Shown: one piece after another, positions 21,413 to 34,382 of the stretch
Position numbering within the stretch: position 1 is the stretch's first letter
Layout: each line of letters begins with the position of its first letter
Source: Ampelocalamus luodianensis
Taxonomy: Eukaryota; Streptophyta; Magnoliopsida; Poales; Poaceae
Length of the DNA: 64,000 nucleotides
Reading direction: 5' to 3'
Assembly: GCA_036346255.1 (NCBI GenBank)
Contig: CM070632.1
Span: 21,841,408-21,905,407, forward strand
The notes under the pieces: model-generated
Told to the model about the DNA's origin: nothing
Databases searched by the model: none
What the model saw: the letters and a program-made list of their open reading frames with translations, nothing else
Program-made: the position numbers and the translations under genes

Positions 21413-23970
21413 GTATCCTTTGCCTCGCATTGATGATCTTTTTGATCAGTTGGTTGGTGCCCGAGTCTTTTCAAAGATTGATTTGAGGTCGGGCTATCAT
21501 CAAATCAAGGTTAGAGCTGAGGACATTCCTAAAACAGCTTTCTCTACTCGTTATGGTTTGTACGAGTATACTGTCATGTCCTTTGGTCTGACCAATGCGC
21601 CAGCCTATTTCATGAACCTTATGAATTCGGTGTTCATGGATTTCTTGGATAAGTTTGTTGTCGTGTTCATTGACGACATCCTTATTTATTCTAAGTCTGA
21701 TAAGGATTATGAACAACATTTGCGACTTGTGCTAGAAACGCTTCGTCGGCATCGATTGTATGCCAAGTTTAGCAAGTGTGCTTTCTGGCTCAGAGAAGTT
21801 GCATTTCTGGGACATGTGTTATCTGAGGGAGGTATTGCTGTTGATCCAAGCAAGGTACAAGATGTACTAAATTGGAAGCCTCCTAAGAGTGTCCCTGAGA
21901 TCCGAAGTTTTCTTGGACTTGCGGGTTATTACCGCAGGTTCATTGAAAATTTCTCCAAAATTGCTAGACCTTTGACTCAGCTTTTGCAGAAAGAGAAGAA
22001 ATTTGAATGGTCAGCTAAATGTGAGGAGAGTTTTGGCTTTTGAGAACTCTCTTGACTAAAGCTCCAGTTCTCACTCTTAGGATATTCATAAGAGCTTTGA
22101 CATCTATTGCGATCGCCTCGCCATGGACTTGGTTGTGTGCTTATGCAAGAAGGCCGAGTTGTGGCATATGCATCTAAGCGATTCGCCCTCATGAAGTTAA
22201 TTATCCTACTCATGATTTGGAATTGGCTGCCGTGGTCCATGCATTGAAGATTTGGCGACATTACCTTCTTGGCAATCGTTGTGAGATCTATCACGATCAT
22301 AAAAGCCTAAAGTACATATTCACTCAATCTGATTTGAATATGAGACAAAGAAGATGGCTTGAACCGATCAAGGACTACGACATGGGTATTCATTATCATC
22401 TGGTAAAGCCAATGTGGTGGCGGATGCTTTAGCGAGAAAGTCACAATGCAATCGCACATTCTCTCTACTCGGCCAAGGACTTGTGTGCTGATTTTGGTAG
22501 CTTAAGTCTTGACTTGGTGGAAAAAGGTTTTCTTACTGTATTACAAGTGGAGCCTACCTTAGAATCTCAGATTCTTGAGGCCCAGAAAACTGATGCCGAG
22601 GTAGCCGAAATCAAGGAGAACTTGAAAGCGGGTAAAGCCAGCGAATTCTCTCGAAGATGATCGCGGTATGATTCGATATCGCAATCGTGCAGTGGTACTG
22701 CAGATCCTCATCTAAGGAGTCTAATTCTTAGAGAGGCTCATAATTCCAAGTTTTCTCTACATCCTGGAAGTACCAAGATGTATCAGGATTTGAAGAAAAC
22801 ATTTTGGTGGAGCCAAATGAAAAGGCAAATTGCTCAAGATGTTCTTTGAATGTGATATTTGCCAAAGGGTTAAAGTTGAACATCCAAGCCAGTGGTACCC
22901 TTGACCTTTGCCTATTCCACGATGGAAGTGGGAAGAGATCGGTATGGATTTTGTTCTTGGTCTTCCCAAAAGTTCCAATGGGTCGATGCCATTTGGGTAA
23001 TCATTGACCGTTTGACAAAGGTGGCTCATTTTATTCGGTCAGGACCAATTTGATGGCAAGCGCTAGCGAGCTTTATATGGCTAGAATTGTTTGTCTTCAT
23101 GGTGTTCCCAAGGTCATTGTCTCGACCGTGGCCTCGATTCGTCCACTTTTGGAATTGTCTTCATCAAAGCTATGGGGTGAACTCTCTTCGATCGCTTATC
23201 ATCCTCAAACTAGTGGTCAAACCGAGAGAGTGAATCAAGTAATGGAAGATCTTCTTGGTCCTATGTGCTATCTTATAGCAAAGACTGGGAGAAATCTTTG
23301 CCATATGTGGAATTTTCCTACAATAATAGCTACCAAGCAAGTATTCAAATGTCACCTTTTGAAGCCTTGTATGGGAGAGCTTGTAGGACTCCATTGAATT
23401 GGTCCGAGTCTGGTGAACGATCATTCTTTGGTCCAGACTTGGTAAAAGAAGCCGAAGAGCAAGTTCGTCTGATTCGAGATTGTTTGAAAACCGCACAGTC
23501 TCGTCAGAAGAGCTATGCTGATCATCGTCGTCGTGAATTAAGCTTTGAGGTAGAAGACCATGTCTATCTTAAAGTGTCACCCATGAAGGGTACCCATCGT
23601 TTTCAGGTAAAAGGGAAACTCGCACCTCGTTATATCGGACCCTTCCGAATCATTGCTAAGCGAGGAGCTGTAGCTTATCGATTGGAACTACCTGAATCTC
23701 TCTCAGCAGTGCATGATACTTTTCATGTGTCTCAATTGAAGAAATGCCTTCGTGTTCCTATTGAGACAACTGCTTATGAGCATCTTGATCTCCAACTCGA
23801 TCTTTCCTATCAAGAACAACGGTCGTATCCTCGACACAATGGAGCGCAGGACAAGAAATCGTCTTGTCAAGTTCTTGAAAATTCGATGGGCTAATCATTC
23901 CGAGGATGAAGCCACTTGGGTGCGCGAAGATCTAATGCAGATTGAGCACCCCCATCTTTTTGTTGTTTAG
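21413..23970 (+). pseudogene. Tekay pol, first copy: RT, RNase H, integrase, chromodomain
   Basis: RT resumes at 21413 with PLPRIDDLFDQLVGARVFSK; the catalytic FIDD is at 21666-21677. RT plus the start of RNase H stay open to 22043. RNase H (DLELAAVVHALKIWRHYL, about 22215) and integrase (zinc-finger text near 22740-22870, GQTERVNQ near 23218) follow in broken frames. From 23265 an open segment holds the integrase C-terminal part (FEALYGRACRTPLNW, APRYIGPFRI). A frameshift near 23815 precedes the chromodomain-like end (FLKIRWANHSEDEATW, stop at 23970). Plant chromovirus chromodomains of this type are thought to guide integration to marked chromatin. Confidence 0.9.
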
Positions 23971-24179
23971 AACTTTCCTTTGAATCAAGAAAGGAAAGTT
24001 TAAACAAAGCAATGTAATGATAACACTATGTTGTTATGTAAAGTTCTTCTTTGTTATCTTTGAAGGAAATCAAGACAACAGATGTTGAATTTCCTTATAA
24101 TTCATTTTCACTTCACTTCTTTCTAATCTTTAACCTGTTCCAAATCTCGGGGACGAGATTTTCTTAAGGGGGGTAGGTT
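23971..24179 (+). other. 3' untranslated region and polypurine tract, first internal region
   Basis: A short AT-rich stretch ending in the polypurine tract AAGGGGGGTAGG at 24166-24177, directly before the central LTR. It is nearly identical to 43103-43311. Confidence 0.85.
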
Positions 24180-25452
24180 TGTAACAGTCCCAAGTTTATA
24201 AACAGTAATAAAATGCTTTAAGAACAGTAATGAGGTGCTGTTCATAGCATTACTGTTCATTTCTACAAATTGGGCGGCATGTTACAAATTAAAAACCTTC
24301 CTTTTTGCCAAAAATCTCAAAAGGAACATTTAAAGTCTTAAAGGAATACAAGATAAAACTTGTATTATGACTGGGAAGTATTTTTATTAAAGCCTAGATA
24401 AATTATCTTGGCTAAAAATACTTTTGTTGCATTTTTAGAAATTATTTTGTCTTAAAGAAAAATTTATTGTCTTCAAATGAATATTTGCGGGCTAAAATAA
24501 ATATTTATGTATTTTACAAAGTGATAATGTGGTATATAAAATTTATCTGGGAAATATGTTATCTCAGTAGCTTCCAGTAAAAATTTCATGATTTTACAAA
24601 TTTATTTGCTATTTTTAAAAGCCAGTCAAACCTTGGAATATCTGAATAAGGTTTGATCACCTACTTGGTTTGAATCCAAACCTAGTCTCAGAGCGACTCG
24701 GACCATGGGTCTAGGTCCAACCCAATCGACTTGGTCCGGCTCACACGCGTTGGGCGCGAGCGAACTCCACGCGTGATGTGAACCGTCGATCTTCAATCGA
24801 ACGGGCGAGGCTATAACGCCCCGCGAGCTGTCCACGTGTGCATTTTAATCTCCGCCGTTGGATCTTGATCTAACGACCGAGGTTGGTGTATGCATTCGGA
24901 CAACTCCGGATCCCCTCACGATCTCAGCCGTCCATTCTTGATCTAACCGCGTCGCTTATTTCATTTTGAAATCAAAGGCGCGCGTTTATATGGGCCTTTG
25001 GATTTAAATCCTACGGCGCTTCTTTTTTGACCGTGGGCCTTTAAAGCCCAAATTCGGTGGATCGTTGGATTTCAATCGTAGGGTCCATATGAGTGTATGC
25101 AATCGGACCATCCGGTTCTTTGCCCCATCTCGACCGTAGAAATCTAATCGGACGGTGCCGCGTCATCGCATCAAAAAGGGGTGACGTGTATTCCTTTTAA
25201 TTGATCGTTGGATCTTAATCCAACGTCTCTCTTTGAAAGCGGAGCCCCGAAGCCCTTCGGGATTTCGTTTAGATCTCGATCGACCGATCTAGATCGCACG
25301 GTCCATATTAACTGGTACCGATTAAAACATTTTAATCTCTCTATTTATCACAGCCGCCCATTTCCAATCGGACGGCTGATATTCTTTTGAGCCTTTATGA
25401 AGCACGCGCGGCTGAGAATGACAATGGGACCCACATGTAAGAGTGTTCTTAT

Positions 25453-27917
25453 TGTAACACCCCAGCCCAACATGAGCCTGGAATGCTACTAAACAAACCC
25501 TACTAATTCTAAACAAAACAAACTTAATAAATTTCGGCAGAACCACCCTTGTAAAGTTAATTACACGGAGGTTCCAACATTCAAATGAATCATAAATTAA
25601 CCAAACTACCATCTAGAGACATCAAAAGATAATCAAAGATATGCTACATTTCCAGCAATTCAGTGAAGTATAAAGTTCCACTACTCATCATTATTACACT
25701 TAAACCACCTCAAGACACAAGCTATAATAAACCTTTGAGCATCTCGTCCATTTACTAAAAACAATTACGATCTGAAGACCATTCAACTTTATTTAGTTCA
25801 TGTGGCATGTGTGTGACTAGCAGTACTACTTCCCCATGCATGTCGTTCTTGGCTCTGTACCTAAAACAACAATAAAAGCAAGAGTGAGTCCATTGACTCA
25901 GCAAGTACATAAAGAAACTATAACATCAGCATCCATGTAAAGGAGATCAACGATAGAACTTCTCATATGCAAATGCAATGCTCAAGGAACCATTATCTTT
26001 AACTTTCTGTGTGCATTACACCGGTAATGCAGAGTATGCAACCGCCGCCGCATACCCATGCACATGCGGCGCGCGCGCACGAGGACCAATTGCCGTTACT
26101 CGCATAAGTAACGGGGACCTCAAGCCCACACTCCACGAGTGAGGGGATCTCGGGCCCGTCACATTCATGACGGGGATCTCAAAGGGAAACATGCTTGGTC
26201 ACTGCGTGACCAAGCCTCAATATGCTCTCAATATGCAAATGCTCATCTCTCATTCATCATCAATCTTACAAAGACAACAACATTGAACCACAGTAAAACA
26301 TAGACATAATTTGAGCCATCACCATACTTAAGCATTCATCAAGTAATCCATCTTGCTATGCAACCATATATCAAATAGCACACAACATAGCCAATCAATC
26401 ACACCCATTTAACAACAATGCACTTGCCTCAACCGTGCGAAGGTGGATGTCGAGGATAAGGTACTGCTCCCGGAGCCAAACCCACACCTGGACATACAAT
26501 TGAGACATGCTAAGGCTACCATATAAGTCTAATAACAAAACCATAAACACAAAATGAGCACATCGTCCACTAAACGCGATCCCCAACTCTATTGCTAGCT
26601 GTCAGTTTTCTTTTCCAGAGAACAGCCCCCTTCGAAAAATCATAACTAAATGCACAGAAATCCAAATGGATTGATCTTGGACAATCGGAAAAGGTTATTG
26701 AATTCCCCTTCTAAACCTAGTTGGTGAGGTTCTCTGATTCGGCCCTTTACTAGCCCTACCAAACCAAACAACAGAGTATCAATTCTCGCGTCGGGTCTCT
26801 GGACAGCAACAATGAAATTATCATAACTTTCTCTACGTTCGTCCGAATTTCATGATCTTTAGTTTTCCTGAAAGCTGGAAGGATTATCTACATTTTTTAT
26901 TATGGTGAGCCCCTCTGATTTTTCCTCTAACTACACGCTTAAGTCGAAACACTAAAACCTGTTAGACCAACCACCATTCCACAGCACAAACCCCCTAAGA
27001 AAAATCATAACTTTTGATACAGAGGTCCAAATGATGTGATTCTTGTCGGCAATGAAAGGTAACGAGATAACCTACAACTCTCTATGAGATCCCAAGTTCT
27101 AATTCGGCACTTAATAATTTCTTATTTATTAAACAAGATGACTGCAGATTCTCGTCAGGATTCTAAACAGTAAACACTAAAAATAACATAACTTTTGACT
27201 CGAATGTCGGAATCAGATGTTCTTGGCGGCCACTGAAAGCTAAGAGCATTATCCACAATTCTCTAGGAGATCAAAACTTCTAATTCCGGCCTTAAGGACC
27301 CGAAAACAGCCACGCATCCTACTGGACAGATCTGAACGTCTGCTGACAGCAAAACAATTGAACCCAAATAATCGATTTCGCCTCTAATCCTCAACAAACA
27401 ATGGGGGAAAACACGTCGTTACCCTTGAAGGCCCGTGGGAAGACATGGATCAACTCCCCCAAGAAGAAGAACCTTTCTTCTCCTTGAATCGGCCAGCACC
27501 CTGTTTTCCCCTTCTTCTTCCTTCACGATCGCCGACAATGGGCAGGGCAACACCAATTCCGAGGTGGCGGCGCCAATGGATGGGGTGAAGACCAGCAGGG
27601 AAGCACCATGGGAGGAGGCGTAGGGGCAGGGAAGGCGCCCAAGTGGGAGGAGAGAGCGGGGTGGCGGCCACACAAGGGAGAGGGGAAAAATGGGAGGCGG
27701 CTAGGGTTTTGGCCTCTTTTAAGCCGGCCTCCCCCTTCCACTTGTGGGCTGAGCACACATGGGCGGAGGCCCGGCCCAGTTGTCTACAAAGCGCTGCTAA
27801 CCCCTTCTCCAGTTGATTAATTAGCTATTTTCCATTAGGTCCTTCTCTGGATCAATTTCTAATTAGTCCTTTTCTTGAATATTCGGCTTTATCTCAAAAT
27901 CTACTCAGAGTATTACA
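25453..27917 (-). repeat. 3' LTR of the LARD-like element
   Basis: Starts TGTAACACCCCAGCCC and ends GAGTATTACA on the plus strand. A GC-rich segment at 27425-27800 contains the likely promoter/leader; a TTAAAAG TATA-like motif lies near 27715-27725 (-). Chance frames there should not be taken as genes. Confidence 0.88.
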
Positions 27918-30900
27918 TTCTACCCCTTAAACAGATTCGACCCGAATTCTACCCACGCTAGCACCAAAGAACAATCCCGATTAAAATTTACCATTCATTC
28001 ACGGCGTACTGCTGTGAACATTACTAGATAAAGCTCCACATACGAGACTTCAATTCCCAAGTCGGTTCCCCTCGAACTCATGAGACCACCGTCCCTTGGC
28101 GTAACTAACGTTTTACGCCTTAATGCTCATCTCAACCTCTCATGAGTCACTCAGCGGACACGTTTGAAGGCACAATCTTACTCGTGGGCCACGGCCCTAA
28201 CGAAACTTCACGCTCGGCTTTCTCCGAAACCGCCTATTTGAAACAACCAATGTACCAAAGGCCAACATTTTCCTTTAGTACCAAACCACACAACCTGCAC
28301 AAAACACACAAAACTCTTGTTCCTTGTTTGATTGATCTCTTCACTTTAACAATAGACACCTCCTTTCACTAGGAATGCACAATAGAACTCGATTAAAAAT
28401 CAAGGATTCTCATCACAAACACACATCACCAACTCCCACCAAAAGAGTTAAATTCAAAACCAAAGATTCATCATGAAACTCTTCCACTTTAAGTAGGCGA
28501 CATGCCAAAGAACACCACATAAGCTAAGCGAAAATCACTCGAATATCCAAAATAACCATTTCCTTTCTTTTTCTTAACCAAAAGAATCAGGCAAACCAAG
28601 AAAAAAACCGGAGAACATTTCATTATCAGAGAATACCACCTTTTCCTCAACCTTTCTTGTAAGAATTCATTTTTTCTTAAACCAAAGATTTCAAATCATC
28701 ACATCTCACACTAATGCATTTCTCTTAAATTGACAACTTCAATGCTATGCTCAAACCGATTACAAAATCCACACCTATGTAGAGACTCTTTCATCTCACA
28801 ATAACATACTCGGATCAATTTCTCTACAAAGGAATTATTTTGACAAATAATTCTCAACATTCCTCAATATAAATTTCATCCACAATCACATTTATTCACT
28901 TTACCCAAAGTATTCTATCCAAAACAACACACTATACAAAATTAAGCCTGTTTCATCCGCCTCTACACATATTATTGGATCTCCACGGTCCTAGCATAAC
29001 ATGCGATTGCCCCAAATTTAATCTCTAAATCCCCTACCATGAGTTTCTGGTTTAGTGGATAAGAAATCTTCACATTCGTTTACTAATATTTCACACGATT
29101 AAACAATAACCGTATTCATTAATATCATCATTCCTTATTAATCAAGTAACACGCCACAGCGATTTATTTCACCAATCTTAGACCTTCTCTAATCCACACC
29201 AATCCAATCCAATTACACAATTGCAATATACCTCTTACGCAATACCCAAACCGATTGACCAAGATTCAAACATACTCAATCATTAACGTCAAAGATAATT
29301 ATATTCTTGACCAAGTCATTCTTCAAGATAATCTAACTCCTATGGGGTTACTCATGAGGCAGTCATACTTGATGATAACTCAATAATTCCTACTATCCCA
29401 TTAATTAGCATAGCGATTAATTTTCTCCACACTACTACTGTCATGAACTGTATCATTATAATTTCTCTATACAATCTTATCAAGTACCCAATTGCGATAC
29501 TTCAATGAATTGATCACGAATTCCAAACTTTCTGATTCTAATGTTATGTGAAAATGATCACAAGATCTTGGGCCACCTCTTGCTATAGGTTCTACTAGTT
29601 GTGACATCGTGTCGATGGCTCAACGACAACATTCTATTTAACTTAATTCCTCTCCAAGAACTGTTCTAATAAATCTATTTATTACTCAATGCCTCTCAAA
29701 CAACTCCCAAGGGCTCACAAAGTCATCTACTAGATCACCACTAATTAGCTGCCAATACACATCTGAAGGAGCTTTGCAATGCAGTTTGGTTAAACCCTTC
29801 TTAGAAGGAGAGCATAAAGAAATAAAATTCAACACGAAGGAAAACATTACCACAAGCAGTGGTAACAAGTTCAAGAGAGACAATCAAATAATAATGATAT
29901 CGAAAACAAAAGATAAGATCAAGATTAGGGCACCGTCCTACAAGCGAGAATAAAAACCTCAAGCGGCGTAAAACAAATTCAGCTACCACATCGACAAAGT
30001 GCGAGAAGATCACATCATAAGCTAGAAATATTTTCACTTAATCCATATCGACAAGCGATCCAATCCCTTTACACAATACATTCCATAATATTATTATAAT
30101 CCCTTCTGGCAATCTTGCTAACACCAAAGTAATACTCCCGAGAAAATCATCATCGCTTCGACTAGTCACAATCCCTTGCGACAATCTTACTAACATCAAG
30201 AATGATACATTCTTACGCGAATCGCCATCATCTACTTCTCCATTATAAAGTCCCCAAAGTTCACCAAACTCTTATGTACCACTTTATCATCTCATCCTCA
30301 ATTGAGAGTATTCCAAAATCTTCAACCTCACTACAACAACCACCTTTATTATTATTATTATTATTTTTAGAGGAATCTACTACCCACATTAAAGGTTATA
30401 CCAAGACCCTCTCATCATAGGCATACTATAATCCGACAACTTCACCATCATGCAACCACGGGTCACCAATTAAAATCCCATCAATAACCTCTCCAAAAGA
30501 AACACAACTATGAGGTTGAAGCAAATCTCTTTTAATAAGTTCATGCTACCAAAGACTACTTATTCAATCATCCACTTGACCATTAGTGTTGCTCAACACC
30601 CACACCAACTATCATTAACGTTTGACAATTATATTTATCATGTATGCAATCTATTTACAGTCACAAACCACCTATAAACACAAAGTTAACATTCCACTTT
30701 ATGCTCGGAGTTTTAGGGCAAAATATAATTAGACATTCAATAATATCATCTCTGTAAAACAGGTCTCACAAGATGCTACCTCAACATTCATCTAATCATT
30801 ATACATGTTTCAATCTAGAAATTTATGTATGCTCAACAAGTAACTAGTTTAAGAAAATTTCCAAATGGATATTCTCTAAGGCATCGTTCAACACATCCTT

Positions 30901-31944
30901 AACATAACCATCTCGAATGGGTAGACTAATCCATTGAAACACATTACTCCATATTACCCAACAAATCTACCAATTTTCACAATCTTAATGATTAGACTAA
31001 GTCATCAATATCTCACACTTCTTAATAAATCTCGGATTTCTAGTAGGTATAAGCATACTTTTACTCACGAGTTCATCGGGAACTACTAGAAGACAACCTC
31101 GACTTAAACAACTTCAATTCCAAGGAACTGGTTAAAACCAATTATGTTCCACACTATAAGTTGATAACTCATACCATAACAATTAATTGTCTTGGTTATA
31201 ACCTCTCACTTAACAATAGCAAAACACCGCTAAAGAGTTGAACATCTTGTTTAATAAAATCGAACCAATAAACTTCAACACTCATCATACCCAAAAGAGC
31301 TACATAAAGTCAAATCCTCCACGTACTAAAGGTCTTGCAATAGGAAATGTTCATAGCCCAAATCATCAAGCAAATAAGCGGGTCAAGATTTCTAACGAAA
31401 GACACAATTCCAATGTAAAGATCAAACTTGACAATCAACCAAGTTCACCAACCATAAGAAGAACCCATTGATCGGAAGAGCAACGATTACTTTATGGAAC
31501 AATTAAGCAAATGGAAACACACCAACATTTTTCAAGACAACCCGTCAACCGCAATAAACCAATAACCCGGAGAAAACATCAATCACAATGGATAAGAGTA
31601 ACCAAATTTAAACCCAAGAGAGAGAACAACTCTTACGAAGATTCTCGCTAACCACACTTGTACTAAGATATCCGAGGTAGCACTTCACTATTCTTATACA
31701 GTGAATGGTGGTGTAGCTTTGAGTAAAGCTCAAGGTCACAACCACGACCACAACCTCTCAAGCGTGGGTTAACCCCACACAAGATAACAATAGTATTATA
31801 TCATAGATATATTAGATCATGAGAGATCAACAATACAACATAACGAGCGTATATGCAATGCAAAACCCAACCCACCTCATCAGTACACGGTGTGTCAATT
31901 TAATATTTCAACTACCACGGACCTAAAGCCGCTCGATACCAAGC
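27918..31944 (-). other. Non-coding internal region of the LARD-like element
   Basis: About 4.0 kb, AT-rich, with many short direct phrases but no pol-like text in any frame. It contains a TTA/TTG simple repeat near 30345-30366. The primer-binding site stands at its right end. Nothing else can be assigned. Confidence 0.75.
31931..31941 (-). other. Primer-binding site of the LARD-like element
   Basis: The minus strand reads TGGTATCGAGC. The initiator-Met site would be TGGTATCAGAGC, so one A of a CAG is missing, as also at 37301-37311. Confidence 0.75.
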
Positions 31945-34382
31945 TGTAACACCCAACATGAGCACGGAATGCTACTAAACAAACCCTACTAATTCTAAAC
32001 AAAACAAACTTAATAAATTTCGTGGAACCACCCTTGTAAAGTTAATTACACGGAGGTTCCAACATTCAAATGAATCATAAATTAACCAAACTACCATCTA
32101 GAGACATCAAAGATAATCAAAGATATGCTACATTTCCAGCAATTCGGTGAAGTATAAAGTTCCACTACTCATCATTATTACACTTAAACCACCTCAAGAC
32201 ACAAGCTATAATAAACCTTTGAGCATCTCGTCCATTTACTAAAAACAATTACGATCGAAGACCATTCAACTTTATTTAGTTCATGTGGCATGTGTGTGAC
32301 TAGCGATACTACTTCCCCATGCATGTCGTTCTTGGCTCGGGTACCTAAAACAACAATAAAAGCAAGAGTGAGTCCATTGACTCAGCAAGTACATAAAGAA
32401 ACTATAACATCGGCATCCATGTAAAGGAGATCAACGATAGAACTTCTCATATGCAAATGCAATGCTCAAGGAACCATTATCTTTAACTTTACGTGTGCAT
32501 TACACGTGTCAGAGTATGCAACCGCCGCGCGCATACCCATGCACGTGCGGCGCATACGAGGACCAATTGCCGTTACTCGCAAGTAACGGGACCTCAACCC
32601 ACACTCCACGAGTGAGGATCTCGGGCCCGTCACATTCATGACGGGATCTCAAGGAAACATGCTTGGTCACTGCGTGACCAAGCCTCAATATGCTCTCAAT
32701 ATGCAAATGCTCATCTCTCATTCATCATCAATCTTACCAAAAGACAACAACATTGAACCACAGTAAAACATAGACATAATTTGAGCCATCACCATACTTA
32801 AGCATTCATCAAGTAATCCATCTTGCTATGCAACCATATATCAAATAGCACACAACATAGCCAATCAATCACACCCATTTAACAACAATGCACTTGCCTC
32901 AACCGTGCGAAGGTGGATGTCGAGGATAAGTACTGCTCCGGAGCCAAACCCACACTGGACATACAATTGAGACATGCTAAGGCTACCATATAAGTCTAAT
33001 AACAAAACCATAAACACAAAATGAGCACATCGTCCACTAAACGCGATCCCCAACTCTATTGCTAGCTGTCAGTTTTCTTTTCCAGAGAACAGCCCCCTTC
33101 GAAAAATCATAACTAAATGCACAGAAATCCAAATGGATTGATCTTGGACAATCGGAAAAGGTTATTGAATTCCCCTTCTAAACCTAGTTGGTGAGGTTCT
33201 CTGATTCGGCCCTTTACTAGCCCTACCAAACCAAACAAAAGAGTATCAATTCTCGCGTCGGGTCTCTGGACAGCAACAATGAAATTATCATAACTTTCTC
33301 TACGTTCGTCCGAATTTCATGATCTTTAGTTTTCCTGAAAGCTGGAAGGATTATCTACATTTTTATTATGGTGAGCCCTCTGATTTTTCCTCTAACTACA
33401 CGCTTAAGTCGAAACACTAAAACCTGTTAGACCAACCACCATTCCACAGCACAAACCCCCTAAGAAAAATCATAACTTTTGATACAGAGGTCCAAATGAT
33501 ATGATTCTTGTCGGCAATGAAAGTTAACGAGATAACCTACAACTCTCTATGAGATCCCAAGTTCTAATTCGGCACTTAATAATTTCTTATTTATTAAACA
33601 AGATGACTGCAGATTCTCGTCAGGATTCTAAACAGTAAACACTAAAAATAACATAACTTTTGACTCGAATGTCGGAATCAGATGTTCTTGGCGGCCACTG
33701 AAAGCTAAGAGCATTATCCACAATTCTCTAGGAGATCAAAACTTCTAATTCCGGCCTTAAGGACCCGAAAACAGCCACGCATCCTACTGGACAGATCTGA
33801 ACGTCTGCTGACAGCAAAACAATTGAACCCAAATAATCGATTTCGCCTCTAATCCTCAACAAACAATGGGGAAAACACGTCGTTACCCTTGAAGGCCCGT
33901 GGGAAGGCGTGGATCAACTCCCCAAGAAGAAGAACCTTTCTTCTCCTTGAATCGCCAGCACCCACTGTTTTCCCCTTCTTCTTCCTTCACGATCGCCGAC
34001 AATGGGCAGGGCAACACCAATTCCGAGGTGGCCGGCGCCAATGGATGGGGTGAAGACCAGCAGGGGAAGCACCATGGGAGGCGTAGGGGCAGGGAAGGCG
34101 CCCAAGTGGGAGGGAGAGCAGGGGTGGCGGCCACACAAGGGGAGAGGGAAAAATGGGAGGCGGCTAGGGTTTTGGCCTCTTTTAAGGCCGGCCTCCCCTT
34201 CCACTTGTGGGCTGAGCACATGGGCGGAGGCCCCGACCCAGTTGTCTACAAAGCGCTGCTAACCCCTTCTCCAGTTGATTAATTAGCTATTTTCCATTAG
34301 GTCCTTCTCCTGGATCAATTTCTAATTAGTCCTTTTCTTCGAATATTCGGCTTTCTCTCAAAATCTACTCTGGAGTATTACA
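31945..34382 (-). repeat. 5' LTR of the LARD-like element
   Basis: Matches 25453-27917 along its full length. Several differences are short losses at CAG, CTG or CCWGG sites. The TTAAAAG TATA-like motif recurs near 34180-34190 (-). Confidence 0.88.

Larger units (their letters stand above)
25453..34382 (-). mobile_element. LARD-like non-autonomous LTR element in the central LTR
   Basis: An 8.9-kb element flanked by CTTAT (25448-25452 and 34383-34387). LTRs of about 2.45 kb lie at 25453-27917 and 31945-34382; on the minus strand they start TGTAATACTC. A primer site at 31931-31941 (-) and a purine run at 27918-27930 (-, AAGGGGTAGAA) fix the minus orientation. The 4.0-kb internal part shows no gag, protease, RT, RNase H or integrase motif on either strand. 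Long LTRs with a non-coding internal part are the hallmarks of LARD elements, which depend on proteins of autonomous relatives. LTR pairs are very alike, so the insertion is young. Confidence 0.85.

Noticed and set aside
21413..23970. RT-RNase H-integrase as a possible pararetrovirus
   Set aside because: Integrase, chromodomain, LTRs, primer site and target duplications identify a Ty3/gypsy chromovirus; no movement or coat protein is seen.
27419..27820. Overlapping open frames in GC-rich DNA, repeated at 33883-34282
   Set aside because: They are in both LTRs of the LARD-like element, differ by frame between the two copies, and have low-complexity Pro/Gly/Arg composition.
30202..30420. Leucine-rich 72-residue frame that could pass as a membrane segment
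   Set aside because: The leucine run is a translated TTA simple repeat in a non-coding LARD interior.
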